Origin: Akebia trifoliata
Lineage: Eukaryota; Streptophyta; Magnoliopsida; Ranunculales; Lardizabalaceae
Length of the DNA: 64,000 nt
Direction: 5' to 3'
Assembly (NCBI GenBank): GCA_017979445.1
Contig: CM030717.1
Span: forward strand, 20,881,288-20,945,287
In this document: positions 21,961 to 33,485 of the stretch, in pieces
Position numbering within the stretch: position 1 is the stretch's first letter
Layout of the letters: every line of letters begins with the position of its first letter
Translations under genes and position numbers: made by a program
The notes under the pieces: generated by a model
What the model was told of the DNA's origin: nothing
Databases searched by the model: none
What the model saw: the letters and a program-made list of their open reading frames with translations, nothing else

Positions 21961-22732
21961 AAAAATATTCATTTTTGAGTAATCCTGTATATCAGGATTA
22001 GCTCCAGTTCCATGTCTGGCTGAAGACATTAAACTTATCGCTACGTCGGGAGGCAATCCTTGATTTTTGTAAATATTCGTTAAATTCTCTACGCATTCTT
22101 CACATCTACTTTCCATCCATTTTTCTAACTTTTGAAGGGTTTAAAATGTTTAAACTTTCGTGCAAGAAATTTTCTAGGAAAAAAATATTTTATTTCTAAA
22201 ATTTTCCTGGAAAATTTATTTTCCTGGAAAATTTATTTTCCAGGGATTTTCTATGAAGGAAAATTTACTTTCCTAGTAAAACTAAAACATTATCACTTGC
22301 AAGACAGTTTCCTAGAAAAAAAAATTTCTTTCTAAAATTTTCTTGGAAAATTTATTTTCCAAGAATTTTTCATGAAGGAAAATTTATTTTCCTAGAAAAT
22401 TTTGGACACTTCTTAAACCCTACCACACTTTTCTCTCTCCATCTCTTTCTTTTCTTCTCCATCACTCTAGCCTCCATTTTCATTTTTCTTCTTTCCTCCA
22501 TTTTTCTTCCACCAAATCCAATCTAAAAATCCAAAAAAAAAATTGTAAAAATACCAAAACGATCACCATCAAGAATCCACCGCGCCGCTGAAGTTCGAGG
22601 GCGCTCCGCCGCCATGTGACGGCGTCGCGGCTAGGCAAGACTGTACCGCGGTCATCTCGAGGCCGATTGAGCTCAAAATTTTTGAGAACCTCCCCCTTGG
22701 CTCCCTTGTTGTTTTGATATCATTTTTTCTTT
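21961..22732 (+). repeat. Spacer of element D with AT-rich hairpin repeats
   Basis: No coding potential. From 22,150 to 22,405 two diverged copies of a roughly 120-bp block carry alternating 'ttttcctggaaaattt' and 'ggaaaatttattttcc' motifs, so each can fold back on itself. A pyrimidine-rich stretch with 'cttctctctcc' (22,425-22,510) and a GC-rich patch near 22,585-22,660 precede the env-position ORF. Confidence 0.7.
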
Positions 22733-23770
22733 ATGGCTCGAAGAACCCACTCCATTTATCTCGAAATAGCCATAGCTCATGTCTACGAAGGTGTCCCCGG
22801 AACTTGGTTCGGTGATGAAATTGTTCGGCGTGGATGGGGCCCTCTCCTTTATAAAGGTAATGAACAATTTAACGAGAAGGCTGTTCGGATCTTCTACCGT
22901 TCCTTCATCTCTGCCTCTCCCTCAATTCCGTCCATCAAAGTCAAGTTCAATGGTATAGAATTTACCATTGACAGATCCGACATTGAAGCCGTTCTTGGAA
23001 TTCCTCTCGTTGAGTCGGGTACGTGTATGCTACTCTACACATTCGATTATTATTTTACACGTTTAGGCCTTCCGGCCACTAGTATTCGGATCGAAGATGG
23101 TGCACTTAAGTCAAGTAGTCTTTTTGAAGACTAATATGTCACGTGGCGATGGCTTGCCAACAATGTCCTTGGCACTCAAAACACTACTTTGTTATACAAC
23201 AAACATGTGTATTTTCTCCATGCCATCCAAATAAGAGATCCCACGTTTAGTATGAACCGTCTACTTTTGGAATCTCTCATCGATGCCTTGTCAAACAAAC
23301 ACCGATTCTTAATCTTTCCTCACCTAGTATGCCGCCTCCTCCAACACTGTTTAGGAGTTTTTCTTACTGAATTAGCACCATAAGGGCTCCTTATCCGTAT
23401 GAAAGAATTTGTGGGCGGACGAGCTTTAAAAACCTGTGTTCACGGTTTGTGGAAGCCAGATTTGATGCAAGATCAAGAACATGAAAGTCCACGTGGGTAT
23501 GGTCGAGCAAGAGAAGAATTTGATGAGCAGGCACAGGAGGATACTCGTACTCCAAGTCCAGATTTTGATGATGATGCTTGGCTCTCTCAAGTGCCTCAAA
23601 AAGGCCACCGTACGGCTTTCTCTAAAATTTTCAAAAGCTTGAAAAAGGTCAACTCACGCTACAAAGAAATTCAAGAAGGCCAGAAAACCATTAAGGATGA
23701 TCAGCAAATCATCATTGAGCTGCAGCGGCAGTTATTGGCTTATAACGAGAAGAAGTGTGCACGTGCTTGA
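22733..23770 (+). pseudogene. env-position ORF of element D (Athila ORF3 / plant transposon protein-like)
   Basis: One reading frame of 345 codons interrupted only by TAA at 23,132 and TAA at 23,381. The predicted start at 22,733 (MARRTHSIYLEIA) follows a short pyrimidine-rich stretch. The central part, FNEKAVRIFYRSF and VKFNGIEFTIDRSDIEAVLGIPL, resembles the putative plant transposon domain found in the ORF after INT of Athila elements. The C-terminus is charged and probably coiled-coil (FSKIFKSLKKVNSRYKEIQEGQ). No clear signal peptide or membrane segment is seen, so an envelope role is not supported here. Confidence 0.72.
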
Positions 23771-25071
23771 GCGAGAGCTACACCTAGTTCCGATTCTGAG
23801 TAGACTGTTTGGTTAGAGGATTGTGTGTGATGATGCGTGTGTGATGGTGTGTTTTGTTTATTTCAGTATGTTTGGTTTGTTGTACTTAAACTCTATGTGG
23901 TGTGCTTTTAGCTTTTACATCCTATACGGAACAGTCCTTTTGGTTGTACTCACAACTTTTACGATGTAATGAATTCCGTTTTCAGGTGTACTCTAAACTC
24001 CTACTCTTTAGTCGTTGAAGACAATGCTAAATTTAGGTTTGGGGGTATGGGATAGCACATTTCAATTTTTTCAATTTTTGTACATTGTTTTCGGTACATT
24101 TTTAAAAATACCTTCATCAAAATTTTTATATGTACTGTCATCATACGAATTTTTAAAATCAGGCTCATGTCCAATTTGTTTATAAATTCTTATTCCTCAA
24201 AAACAAGATATTTTGAAAAACAAAATTCATGTCACTTCTGATTGTAGTGAAAAAGTTATTTTGGATTAAGAGTTGTTTTCTTCGTTGTCTAGATTGAGAG
24301 GGAAAGCTTGAAAATACTGAACTTTGACCTCCTTGTCCTTTGGTAGGTTGAATAGAAGAAAAACAGAACTGTAGTTGATATTTTTGAGACAGCAACCATA
24401 GGACTAACTGGGTACCTTGAAAAGGGCTACCTGCTTTTTGAAAAAGAATATCGAAAAAATGATAAAGCATGAAAAATGTTGAAAAGAAAAGTAGAAAGAT
24501 GTGAAGATTAGAACTGAAAAAGTGCAAATTATGAAAAGAGTCTAATGAAACGAAATAGTTCAGTAGGGTGAAAGTCGTCAATGGTAAGAAAGTGAGTACA
24601 CTAGAATATCACAGATAAAGCCCCTTAGAGGTATTAAAGTAAACATCCATACTTCTCACAAGCCCAGACAGGAGGCTCAGTTTCGAGTTAGAATGTATGC
24701 AGACCCAACCATCTTAGCAGTTAAGAAGAGAAACCTTGTTCCGAAAAATCTATTTTACAATTAGAAAAATTTAGGCACACACTCAAGATATTTCTGAAAA
24801 TGAGGAATAAAAAGAATTTATGCTCAAATAGACTTTTGACTGAATTTTTGAAAATTGGTGTGATGGCATTATATGTAATAATTTTGAAGTTGTTATCTTT
24901 TAAAATGTTAGAATTTTGTGGGAATATTCTTTCACTACAAACCCTCACGAGTTAAACTCATCTACTAGGGATAACCTAGGGGTTTAAGGGCTTACTGCAT
25001 ATGCTAAATGTAGTCGGGAACCTCACGAAAGAGGAGTTGTTTAGATTTAAATTTTGCTCGGGACTAGCAAA
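23771..25071 (+). other. 3' noncoding region of element D with a second polypurine-like motif
   Basis: No coding potential in the element's sense. At 24,019-24,054 'gacaatgctaaatttaggtt' is followed by a G-run 'tgggggtatggga'. Element F has the same 'gacaatgt..' plus 'gtgtggggga' arrangement upstream of its true PPT. A minus-strand open frame at 24,180-24,581 has no recognisable similarity and is probably chance. Confidence 0.55.
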
Positions 25072-25087
25072 ATTAAGGTTTGGGGTG
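25072..25087 (+). other. Polypurine tract of element D
   Basis: The stretch aattaaggtttggggtg lies directly before the TGATAAGG start of the LTR. It follows 'gggactagcaaaa', which also precedes the PPT of element F, confirming a shared Athila-type 3' end. Confidence 0.7.
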
Positions 25088-26379
25088 TGATAAGGTCCCA
25101 ATTATTCGATTTTGGGACTGTAATTACACTAAGATTATCATCATATAATTGTTAGTTCCTATAAATAATTACAAAATTAAATTATTTATCCAAATTAATA
25201 AAGTTAATGAGATATTATTGCTAAATGCAGATAAATAAAGCGCACGTGAAAATTGCCAAACAATTAACAAAATCGGTTACAATGTGCGTGTAAAAAAGAG
25301 AAAAATGATCGAAAATGAGCTGAAAAGGGTACCACATCACCACGTCGCGGTTGGGCTTGGGTGCTCCACGGTGATCTCGAGGAATTTGTCCTCGAGATTT
25401 GCATCAGATGTTCGAGAAGCTTCGGTGGTTGTAACTGAATGGGTCATTCGAATCAAATCATCCGCCCAATCAACCCGAATACCTGAATACGAATGTTATA
25501 AATTGAAAGGTTTATTTCAGAGAAAGGGGGCTCTCTTCTTCTGTAATTTTCTTTTGAGAAAGCTCTTAAGTGTAGTGAGAACATTGAGAGTGATCCATTC
25601 ATACTTTTTGTAATTCGTTTGAGAGCTATTAAAGGAGGATTACAAATCAATCATCATCTTCTTCACCCATTTTCTCTTTTCTTTTATTATTTTCTACAAT
25701 TACAATTTTTGCAATGATGGGCTAAATTCTCATTAGAGAAGTTAAGAAAGCCAAAGCAAATTAATCCCTCTAATGTAGATTTATATTCTTACCTTGCTTA
25801 CATGTTATTATTTTGAAAATTCTCCTCTGATTAAGGTAATCTATTTTATATTTCTGATTCAACTTTGATAGCCATTACTTAGATAAGTTCAACAACGGTT
25901 GTGCTCTATGAAGAATCAGAATATAAATTAAGCAATCTCCATCATATTAGGATTTTTCATGAATAGCTTTTGATTTCTTTCAAAGATTTAATTGATCCAC
26001 CTTCCGATCCATGAGCAATGACTTGCTCCATGGATTGAGTTAATCTCAGAATTTATCTACATTATGGATTAATTGCAAAGGTTTGATTGACTTCTCTAAT
26101 CTCTCTCTCTTAGATTTTCAATCTTTATTTTCTTTTTTGATTTTAAATTTCAAGTTGATTTCCATCTTATTTGTGCAACAAATATGTTTTTAAGGAATTT
26201 GTTTTCTAATTCTGTTTTGACATTTTAATCCGAATGAGCTTTTGAATCCCAACTGTCCCTGTGGAACGAATTCGACTTACCCAAAGTCTTATTTTACATC
26301 TCTATCTCTGCATTTATATATCAAGCTTTACAACCTATAGGTGCACTTGGGCAAGCATGGCCAGATAAATTGCATTGCA
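25088..26379 (+). repeat. 3' LTR of element D
   Basis: It starts TGATAAGGTCCC directly after the PPT and contains a TATA box near 25,497. The U5 end has 'ccctgtggaacgaattcga' near 26,255 and 'tataggtgcacttgggcaag' near 26,340, typical of Athila-like LTR ends. The right end is uncertain; TTGCA near 26,375-26,379 is the best candidate. No matching 5' LTR is visible in the window. Confidence 0.75.
25497..25503 (+). promoter_or_regulatory. TATA box in the 3' LTR of element D
   Basis: TATAAAT about 410 bp into the LTR, followed by a T-rich and CT-rich leader. If active, transcription would run rightward into the 3' region of element B. Confidence 0.45.
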
Positions 26380-28009
26380 CGTAGTTAACCTAGAGTCTAT
26401 AAGCATTCCTATAAGTCACGATTTGAGTCGACTATGAGTGTTCCTGGGTTGCTCTATTCAATCTAATTAATAGGTAAGTGGGTCGACTGGTCCAGACCGT
26501 TCAAACTAAACCCGCAATATCGGTCCAACCCAATGTGTGAAATGTAAATCAATTGGCCCAATCAACAATGGATCAAATTAATCAATACCGAACCAATTGG
26601 ACTAATTGGTTTTACATTAAAAGACTTAGACTCTTTTATATTAAAAAGATTTGATCTTACGGTCAAATTAGTTTGTCTGATCAAAGGTTCTATCCCAATC
26701 AGGGGTAGACCCGTGACTAGTTTTTTTCACCTTCTTGGTCACTATAGACTTATAGTATATTTGGATTCGATCTTTTCCACCGGACTTGGGCTAACTTATA
26801 TCAAAATTTAAATCATGTGGTTAAGAGTCAAACCTTCAGAATCAATGGTTAATCATGGTTTACTTCCAATCAGGTAATAATTGCTCCTGGACGTTCTAAC
26901 TCACCATTTGTGCCACTTTGGGTCAGTCAAAAGAGTCGTCTAGCCAAAGTACCAATGTCAAATCCAAGTAATCCATCCACCCAAAAGGATATCTTCGTTT
27001 TGTAGAGAAGCATCTCTAAGTTTTCTTTTAGTTTCAATTCAGTTTTTGTCAGTCTTTAATTTCAGTTGGTCATTTCATTTACATTAGTTTTTCTCTAATT
27101 TTCAAGTTTTAATCGAGTTTGCTAGTCTATGTTTTTAATTCCAATAAAACAAAGAAGTTTCTGATTATCATGCGTATAATAACGATTTCAGCATAATATC
27201 AAACATGAAGAATGACTTAGAATTCATTAATCGAACTTGATAAATATTGGAATTAAAGAGTACACTCGAAAAATGCAAACGGCTACTACATTATCCTCAG
27301 GGGAACATGAGAGAATAAGAATACTTACTTGAGAAGTTTAACAACGTTCTTGCATGGTCTCATGAGGACATATTGCATCAAGGCATAAAGTCGAGGGCGA
27401 CCTTTAAAGTCAAAGATTATCGGTCAAGAGTGATGTAATTGAAACCATCATGAAAGGTGTTAAGATCCGCAAGAAGGGATTCATCATGTTTTTCACCCAA
27501 GAGAGAAGTTCTCATTAGCAAAAGAATTTAAGTTATTTTTTTAAAGCTCTGAAAGTATTGAATCAGTCAATAGCAAATATAAAGAACTCAATCACACTTA
27601 ATTTCGTAAAAAAAAATTGAAGATTACTCCTTCTCAAAAGAAGACCTTACTCGATAGAGAAATCAAGACATCTAGTTCCTAGAACCTTGACCAAATCAAT
27701 TAGCATTTCATCAAAGAAGGCCTCTTTCGGTCGAACTATATTCCTGTTTTACCAAGAAAAAGATAACCTTCTTTAGCCCTTCGTAGCTTCTAAACAAATC
27801 AATAGGCTCTTTTTTCTAAACCACACCAACCAACCTTGGGAGGGAATCTTTGTATGGACTACGTTTTGACCTAATCCCTAAAGAGAAAAGAAATATTTGA
27901 GGTATGTAGGCAACTTGAGAAGTTACTTCAGGGCCCAGTCACATAAAAAAATGTATTCTCTTAAGAAAAGTGTCATCCAAAAGGAAAATCCCCTATTGAA
28001 AGGTTCAAA

Positions 28010-28190
28010 AGAAGTACCAAACTAGGGGGTATTAAAAGAAACAATCAAAAGAATTGACAGAAAAGTAAAGAATGCCAAACTAGGGGCATTAAAAAAAAAG
28101 AGAATCAAAATGATTTACAAAAAGGAAAAGAATGCCAACTCGGGGCATTTGAAAAAAATAGAATATCAGACTAAGGGCATTTTGGGGAAG
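28010..28190. repeat. Tandem repeat, 'gccaaactaggggcatt' type
   Basis: Four imperfect units of about 50-60 bp, each with 'accaaactagggggtatt', 'gccaaactaggggcatt', 'gccaactcggggcattt' or 'atcagactaagggcatttt', separated by A-rich runs. Confidence 0.75.
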
Positions 28191-28317
28191 TCGAGCCTTA
28201 TACATTGTCTTTCTAAACCATGTCCTATGCCCACTTATTAAGTTCCCATGAATGCTAATTGACTCAGTTAAGGTGCAGGGAAACAAGAAGTTGTTGAGTT
28301 GAATATTCTAGATCATT

Positions 28318-28530
28318 AAGAAGCTTGCTAAGTTGAAAATCCAAAAGGGCTACTTAGGCAAAAGTTAAGGCATAATCATAAAAAAAATAAGGCATGCTAG
28401 GTTGAAAACCTAAAAAGGGCGATCTAGGTAAAACTCAAGGCATCTTCAGAAAAAGAAAAGAAAAATCCGCTAGGTTGAAAACTTGAAAAAGCAACCTAGG
28501 CAAAAATTAGGACACCAAAAAAGGGAAAGA
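28318..28530. repeat. Tandem repeat, 'aggttgaaaacctaaaaagg' type
   Basis: Three imperfect units of about 65-85 bp, each with 'gctaggttgaaaac', then 'gcgatctaggcaaaa' and 'aaggcat', followed by A-rich sequence. Similar blocks are known from the noncoding ends of Tat-type elements (recalled, not searched). Confidence 0.75.
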
Positions 28531-29213
28531 AAAAATCCCATTGAGAAGAAAAATTTAGAAGCAAGTCACAACATTCGAGAACTCATATCCGATAAAGATA
28601 ATGCTGAATTTGGCAAAAGTCGAAAGTCATCTTGAGCATATCAGATCTTTAAGAGTATTTATTTGTCCAAGTGTTTGTTAAAGGAAGGTGTAGAATCATT
28701 GACTACTTTAAAGAGAAAAATCTTTTATTTAAATAATTATCAAGATTTTAAGTCTATCTTAAGCATTTTTCAAAGGAAATTCAAAAGAAAGTGATCATTT
28801 CCTTATTACACATATGATAATCTTAAGAGTCTTGAAAATTTAAAGGAACATCATCTATCATATTTCAAAGTCTTCTCCTTCATATTTTTCAAGTGCAATC
28901 CATTCCATCAATTTCATAGTCAAGTTCCAGTTAGAAGTTCATCTGTGTTTTAAGCATAGATAAGTTAACTATAAATTCATCCGTACTCAGAATACGGTTA
29001 AGTCAATTCTGATTACATCCGTTTTGTAGGTACGGATAAACTCACTTTTATTTTACCCATATTGGAACCACGGACCAGTACGATTCCCCCTAAAAAACTT
29101 ATTTTATCATTGTTGTGCCCTAACATTTCAATTTTCACGATTTTCACTTCCCTTTTTCACATTTGGTGTTGATTTTTGCTCTCTTTCTTCTTCAAAGTTT
29201 CTTCTCAAGTCCC

Positions 29214-30706
29214 ATGGAGGTGCCCTCCACTCTTCCCAACTTAAAATGGTATGGCATTGTCGACCCTTTCTTAAGTAGTTGGATAGATAGCTTGGATAAT
29301 GATGGGAAAGCTGAATGGTATTTAAATAAGTTGGGATTCACTCTTTCTTTCCCAAAGATTCCATTGCAATGGAGCCTAATCGAGGCCATGTTAGGTTGTT
29401 GGGTTCCCAAGCTTAATCTTTTTCAATTTAGAGAGCATGAAATGACTCCCACCATTGAGGAATTTGAAGTGTTATTGGGGTTTTAAATATCGGGTACGGT
29501 AATAATTCTACCCTTGCGTGGTGGGTATCGAAGCGAGGCTTCCGACTTCTTGGGGATAAACCGCAAGTTTTTGAAGGTTCCGGATGGCGGATCGGTTTTG
29601 AAGACAATATCCAAATCTTTTTTGATTGAACGCCTCACGAACCCCTCAAAATCGTTAATTCACTTTAACGCCCTCACTTTGATGGTGGTGAGTCAACTTT
29701 TGTTTTCGAGTGGCGGAAACATCATAGATCTTTCTCTTATTCACGTGATTCAACAAGTCTATAGGGACGCCGGTTGGCACCGATGCTTTTGAGTGAAATG
29801 TTCCAATCTCTCACGACTTGTTCGTCCGGTCGTGATTGACTTTTTCGAGGGTGTGCTCCACTCCTGAAGGTAAGTTCAAAACTTAGCTTTAGATTTAAAT
29901 TTAAATTTGAATTTACAAGTTTTTCAAGGTTTAGAATGCTCCTGTTATTGTAGCTTTGATTTATGGATCACATGGCCTCAACTAAAGTTGTTAATCGCCC
30001 ATTTTGCGTTAATGCCGATCTCATGCTCATGCTGTTGAGACGAATTGCCCCTTTGGCCTCAGGTGGTAAAGAAGAATGGTATGCTTTTATTTGCAACCTT
30101 GATGATGACGAGGTGTGATCGATTGGTGCATTCCAACCTTAAGGGTCTCCCATGATTGCATTTGATGGGGCATGTTTCCTTGTTTTGATTGGTTACAAGG
30201 GTACAACCCACTACGTACCACTTCGGATTCTTCGACAGTTTAGTTATGATAAAGGTGTGCTCATCCCTGAGAATTTCAATGAGTTGGTTGGTCATTTGTC
30301 GACTATACTTCTGAGTCTACTTGTGAAAGAATGGAGTCAAGTTGAGGTATTGAATCGACCTGGCTTTGCACCACACCTTTTTCTATCATACCTTCATTGG
30401 ATTCGAGAACTCATCTCTGGGAGACCATCGGTGTCAGTAGTACCCCGAACACGTCTTGGTGCTTCATTCTTCTTTGATTATCGAGATCGAGTGGAGGAGT
30501 CTCAATTCGATCATCGTCGAATTCAGGCTATCTGTCTCAAATCCAAGAAGAAAATGCAAAAAAAAATCACTCGGCAAACATCGGAACTTGCCCAGTCGAG
30601 ATCTAGTGATAGTGGTGAAGTGGCTAAGATTCGAGTTGAAGTTGCTAAGTTGAGGGACCGATTGTCCTGTGTCCTCATTTTGATGACTTTGCAACATATT
30701 TGGTGA
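29214..30706 (+). pseudogene. Opposite-strand extra ORF (aORF) of element B, two exons, plant-mobile-domain/DUF7745-like
   Basis: The most complete copy. Start ATG at 29,214 in good context (cccATGGAG) gives MEVPSTLPNLKWYGIVDPF, then IPLQWSLIEAMLGCWVPKL and FREHEMTPTIEEFEVLLG. An in-frame TAA at 29,484 breaks exon 1, and the frame is lost near 29,790. Intron 29,870-29,953 starts GTAAGT (donor AAG|GTAAGT) and ends TTGTAG. Exon 2 reads MDHMASTKVVNRPF, GGKEEWYAFICNLDDDEV, then YLHWIRELISGRPSV and a basic, probably coiled-coil C-terminus. It has stops near 29,957, 30,115 and 30,139. Transcription would run against gag-pol. No function is established. Confidence 0.75.
29870..29953 (+). other. Predicted 84-nt intron in the extra ORF of element B
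   Basis: Donor AAG|GTAAGT matches the consensus fully and the acceptor is TTATTGTAG|CT. The place is identical to that in element A (1,661-1,738). The inside is AT-rich and more variable than the flanking exons. Confidence 0.72.
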
Positions 30707-32299
30707 GTCGTGATACTTCAGAAGCTAAAAGAGTGATGATGAGCCAGGCTGCCTTAACTCATTTTTCATTTCTTGCCATGATGTTTGATTGATTGCGTTG
30801 TATTTCCACTTTTTGTATTTTCTTGTCATTATTTGAATGTATGCAAAAATGTTGAAAGATTAATGCAAAGAAAATAGGTTTTGTACTTACTTGGCCTCAA
30901 GTATATCTATTGTTCTTGAAAACACAAAGTTTTGGTGAATGAGTCCTAGATTTGTCGTCATTGGCCAAAATAGAAGTTTTTGTTTTGAAATTTTATGAAA
31001 TGTCTTTATCACATGAGTAAGATAAGTTCAGAGTTTGTAAAATCTTTGGTTGTGACAATTTTGGTACTTTTGCCAAACACAGGGGATACAAGCGTCAGTA
31101 ATTCTTTGAATCCCTTTAGAGTCATCCCCAGTGCCTTGGTCTTGGAAGATTGTTATCTACTTGGGCCATTGATTTTTGGGATAGATTTTTGTCGTTCACA
31201 GTTTATACTCTTGCGGGTTAGGAGTTTTGTTTTTTTACTTTTTTTTTATTTACCCTTATTGTCCGTAGTGCGAGTTACGATTTTTACCAGACCCCGTTTC
31301 TACTTTTTTATGCATCGACGCCCTTTTTGAAATTTTCATTGTATTGGTGGCTTTGATTTTGCCATATTCTGATTCTTTTACTCATAAAGCCCTTTGGGGT
31401 TTTCACTATGCCCTTTCAGACTATGCTTGTATAATTTTTTTCTTTTTTTCAGTATAGTTCTTGCTTGGAGTCTCTGTGTCTTTGTGGCTTGATGACTCAA
31501 GTTGAGCTGTGAGATCGACGACTCTAATCTTGTAGTGGCACCCTTTCTTGAGTAATAGATCTAGATTCCCCTCTCGAGTTTGCTAACGACTATTCGTGGT
31601 TTGGCAACTCAAGTTGAGCCGTAAGAACTGCTACTCTATGCTTCGAGTGCTCTTTTTTTTAATATCCGACCTAGATTCCCCTCTCGAGTCTTCCAACTAC
31701 CAACTAGACTTTCAGATCCAAACCAAGTCACTAGATCATTGATGCTGTCATTGTCGTTGTGTTGCACTGGAACATTCCTTGATCAGAAAGGACTTTTAGT
31801 GGGACGAAATGTTGGCTTAGGCTTATGGTAATGGAAGGATACAAAAAATTTAAGGTTTGGGTCTTAGTTTATCTAAAGTGGGCTAGACATGGGGTTCATC
31901 TATTTTTGTTTCGAAAAAGTGATCTATTTCTCCTCCCAACATCTTTCGCACTTGTTTAAGTTAGAGATTTGGGTCGAGCTCAGATCAAGTGTCCGAGTTT
32001 TTGACTTTTTTTATTTTTTTGTATTTTTAGCCATTCACAGTTTATCCTTGTGAGGGCCAGGAGTAAATATAATGCTTTTGCCCCTTTTTTATTTTTTATT
32101 TTGACTTTTTAATTTTCTTTTTATTTTATTTTATTTAATTTTTCTTTTTCTTTCTTACTTCTTTTTGTAATTGTTGACTTGCCCCAGTTTTAGGTTAAGA
32201 AATGAATGTGATGGTTCAAAAGGGTTGACTAAGGTTAAATAGTTTGTTCAGGATAGCAAAGATGGCCTTTCGTCATATTAGGGTCAGATCTTAGGCGTA
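30707..32299. repeat. Noncoding spacer between extra ORF and INT of element B, with direct repeats
   Basis: Aligns with 2,488-3,930 of element A. The same roughly 130-bp direct repeat ('ggcaactcaagttgagcc' and 'gattcccctctcgag') lies at about 31,490-31,690, and 'acagttta...agg' blocks lie near 31,200 and 32,038. No coding potential. Confidence 0.6.
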
Positions 32300-33450
32300 A
32301 TATTTCTTGATAGTGTCAGCATTGATCGATTGCGAGAAGACTTGTCCATCCATTTCTGTTAGGATCAGAGCTCATCCTGTCATTACATTCTGTACGATGA
32401 ATGGTCCATCATAGTTTGGTCGAAACTTTCCTCTGGAGTCTTCTTGGATTGGCAGAATCTTTTCAAAACAAAGTCTCTTGGTGAGAAATCTCTAGGCTTG
32501 ACTTTCTTATTGTAGGTACGAGCTATTCGTCATTGATAGATCTGTCCGTGGCTGATGGCTGCAAGGTACTTTTCTTCAATCAAGTTCAGTTGATCAAACC
32601 GAGCTTGAATCCATTCAGTTTCATCTAACTTTACTTCTTTTAAGATTCGAAGGGAGGGAATCTCAACATCGACAGGTAAGACTACTTCCATTCCGTACAC
32701 CATTGAATACGGTATTGCCCCAGTCGAAGTTCTAAATGAGGTTCGATAAGCATGAAGTGCAAAAGGCAACATCTCGTGTCAATCCTTGTACGTAACTGCC
32801 ATCTTCTCGATAATTTTCTTGATATTCTTGTTGGTTGCCTCGACTGCTCCGTTCATCTTGGGTCTGTAAGGTACAGAGTTGTGATGAGTGATCTGGAAGT
32901 CTTTGCACATCTTAATCATATCCTTGTTCTTGAAATTCTTGGCATTGTCTGTTACTAATCCATTGGGAAGCCCATACCTGCAAATGATGTTATTCTTGAA
33001 AAACTTCAAGATTTTGTTTTTCATAACATTAGCATAAGATGCAGTTTTTACCCACTTGGTGAACTAAGATGAAGCGATGCCTGTTTGTAGCTTTTGGTGA
33101 GATCTGTCCGATGACGTCCATACCCTAGACTAAGAAGGGCCAAGGGGTGGTCATATTATGCTGTTTAAAAGGTTGAGCGTTGATCTTGTTGGCATAAATC
33201 TAACAGATGGCATTTGCACACGTGCTGATAGCAGTCACTCTCCATTGTCAACCAATAGTATCCCATCCTCATGATCTTTTTAATTAGCATGTGACCATTC
33301 ATGTGGGGCCTACAAACTCTACCATGTACAGTCTCGATTAGTAGTTTTGCTTCTGTTTTTGCTACACATCGAAGTAAGACCTCATGATACGATTTCTTAT
33401 ACAGAATATCATTGCTCAAGAAAAATTGCCCTGCTAATTTTTGAATGGTC
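32300..33450 (-). pseudogene. Integrase, element B
   Basis: HHCC domain at 33,165-33,419 (HGRVCRPHMNGHMLIKKIM, then CYQHVCKCHLLDL). Core: VTDNAKNF (second Asp, near 32,950) and GAVEATNKNIKKIIEK (Glu, near 32,850). The first-Asp segment near 33,110 is frameshifted. The C-terminal part runs to about 32,310 with shifts. It is uninterrupted at the place where solo LTR 1 sits in element A. Confidence 0.8.
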
Positions 33451-33485
33451 CTTCGATCATTGGGTGTTGTATCTCAGGGAAGGAT

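Larger units (their letters stand above)
16101..26379 (+). mobile_element. Element D: Athila-like Ty3/gypsy retrotransposon with an env-position ORF, defective
   Basis: In order on the plus strand: leader, gag, PRO with DLGAS active site, RT with FMDD, RH, INT, a spacer, an ORF in the env position, a 1.3-kb 3' noncoding region, PPT and 3' LTR. The DLGAS protease, FMDD and the ORF after INT are typical of the Athila group. The left boundary is uncertain: no sequence matching the 3' LTR is visible before gag. Stops and at least three frameshifts disable it. It lies between the two related Tat elements A and B. Confidence 0.82.
26380..29213. other. Long noncoding region between element D and the extra ORF of element B
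   Basis: No coding potential on either strand. The first 0.9 kb is unassigned. From about 27,870 it resembles noncoding 3' sequence seen in Tat-group elements ('gaggtatgtaggcaact', then repeated 'ggcattt' and 'aggttgaaaac' blocks). It includes two short tandem arrays and, at 28,935-29,070, three 'atccgt...tacgg' units like those at 48,256-48,490. The origin of 26,380-27,200 is unknown. Confidence 0.5.

Noticed and set aside
21883..22116. Minus-strand open frame of 77 codons
   Set aside because: It overlaps the shifted C-terminus of the D integrase, which reads on the plus strand.
22733..23134. True envelope gene
   Set aside because: No signal peptide, furin-like site or transmembrane segment can be seen; the domain resembles a plant transposon protein instead.
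24180..24581. Minus-strand open frame of 133 codons in the 3' region of D
   Set aside because: Hydrophobic, low-complexity and without similarity; it lies in a noncoding part of the element.
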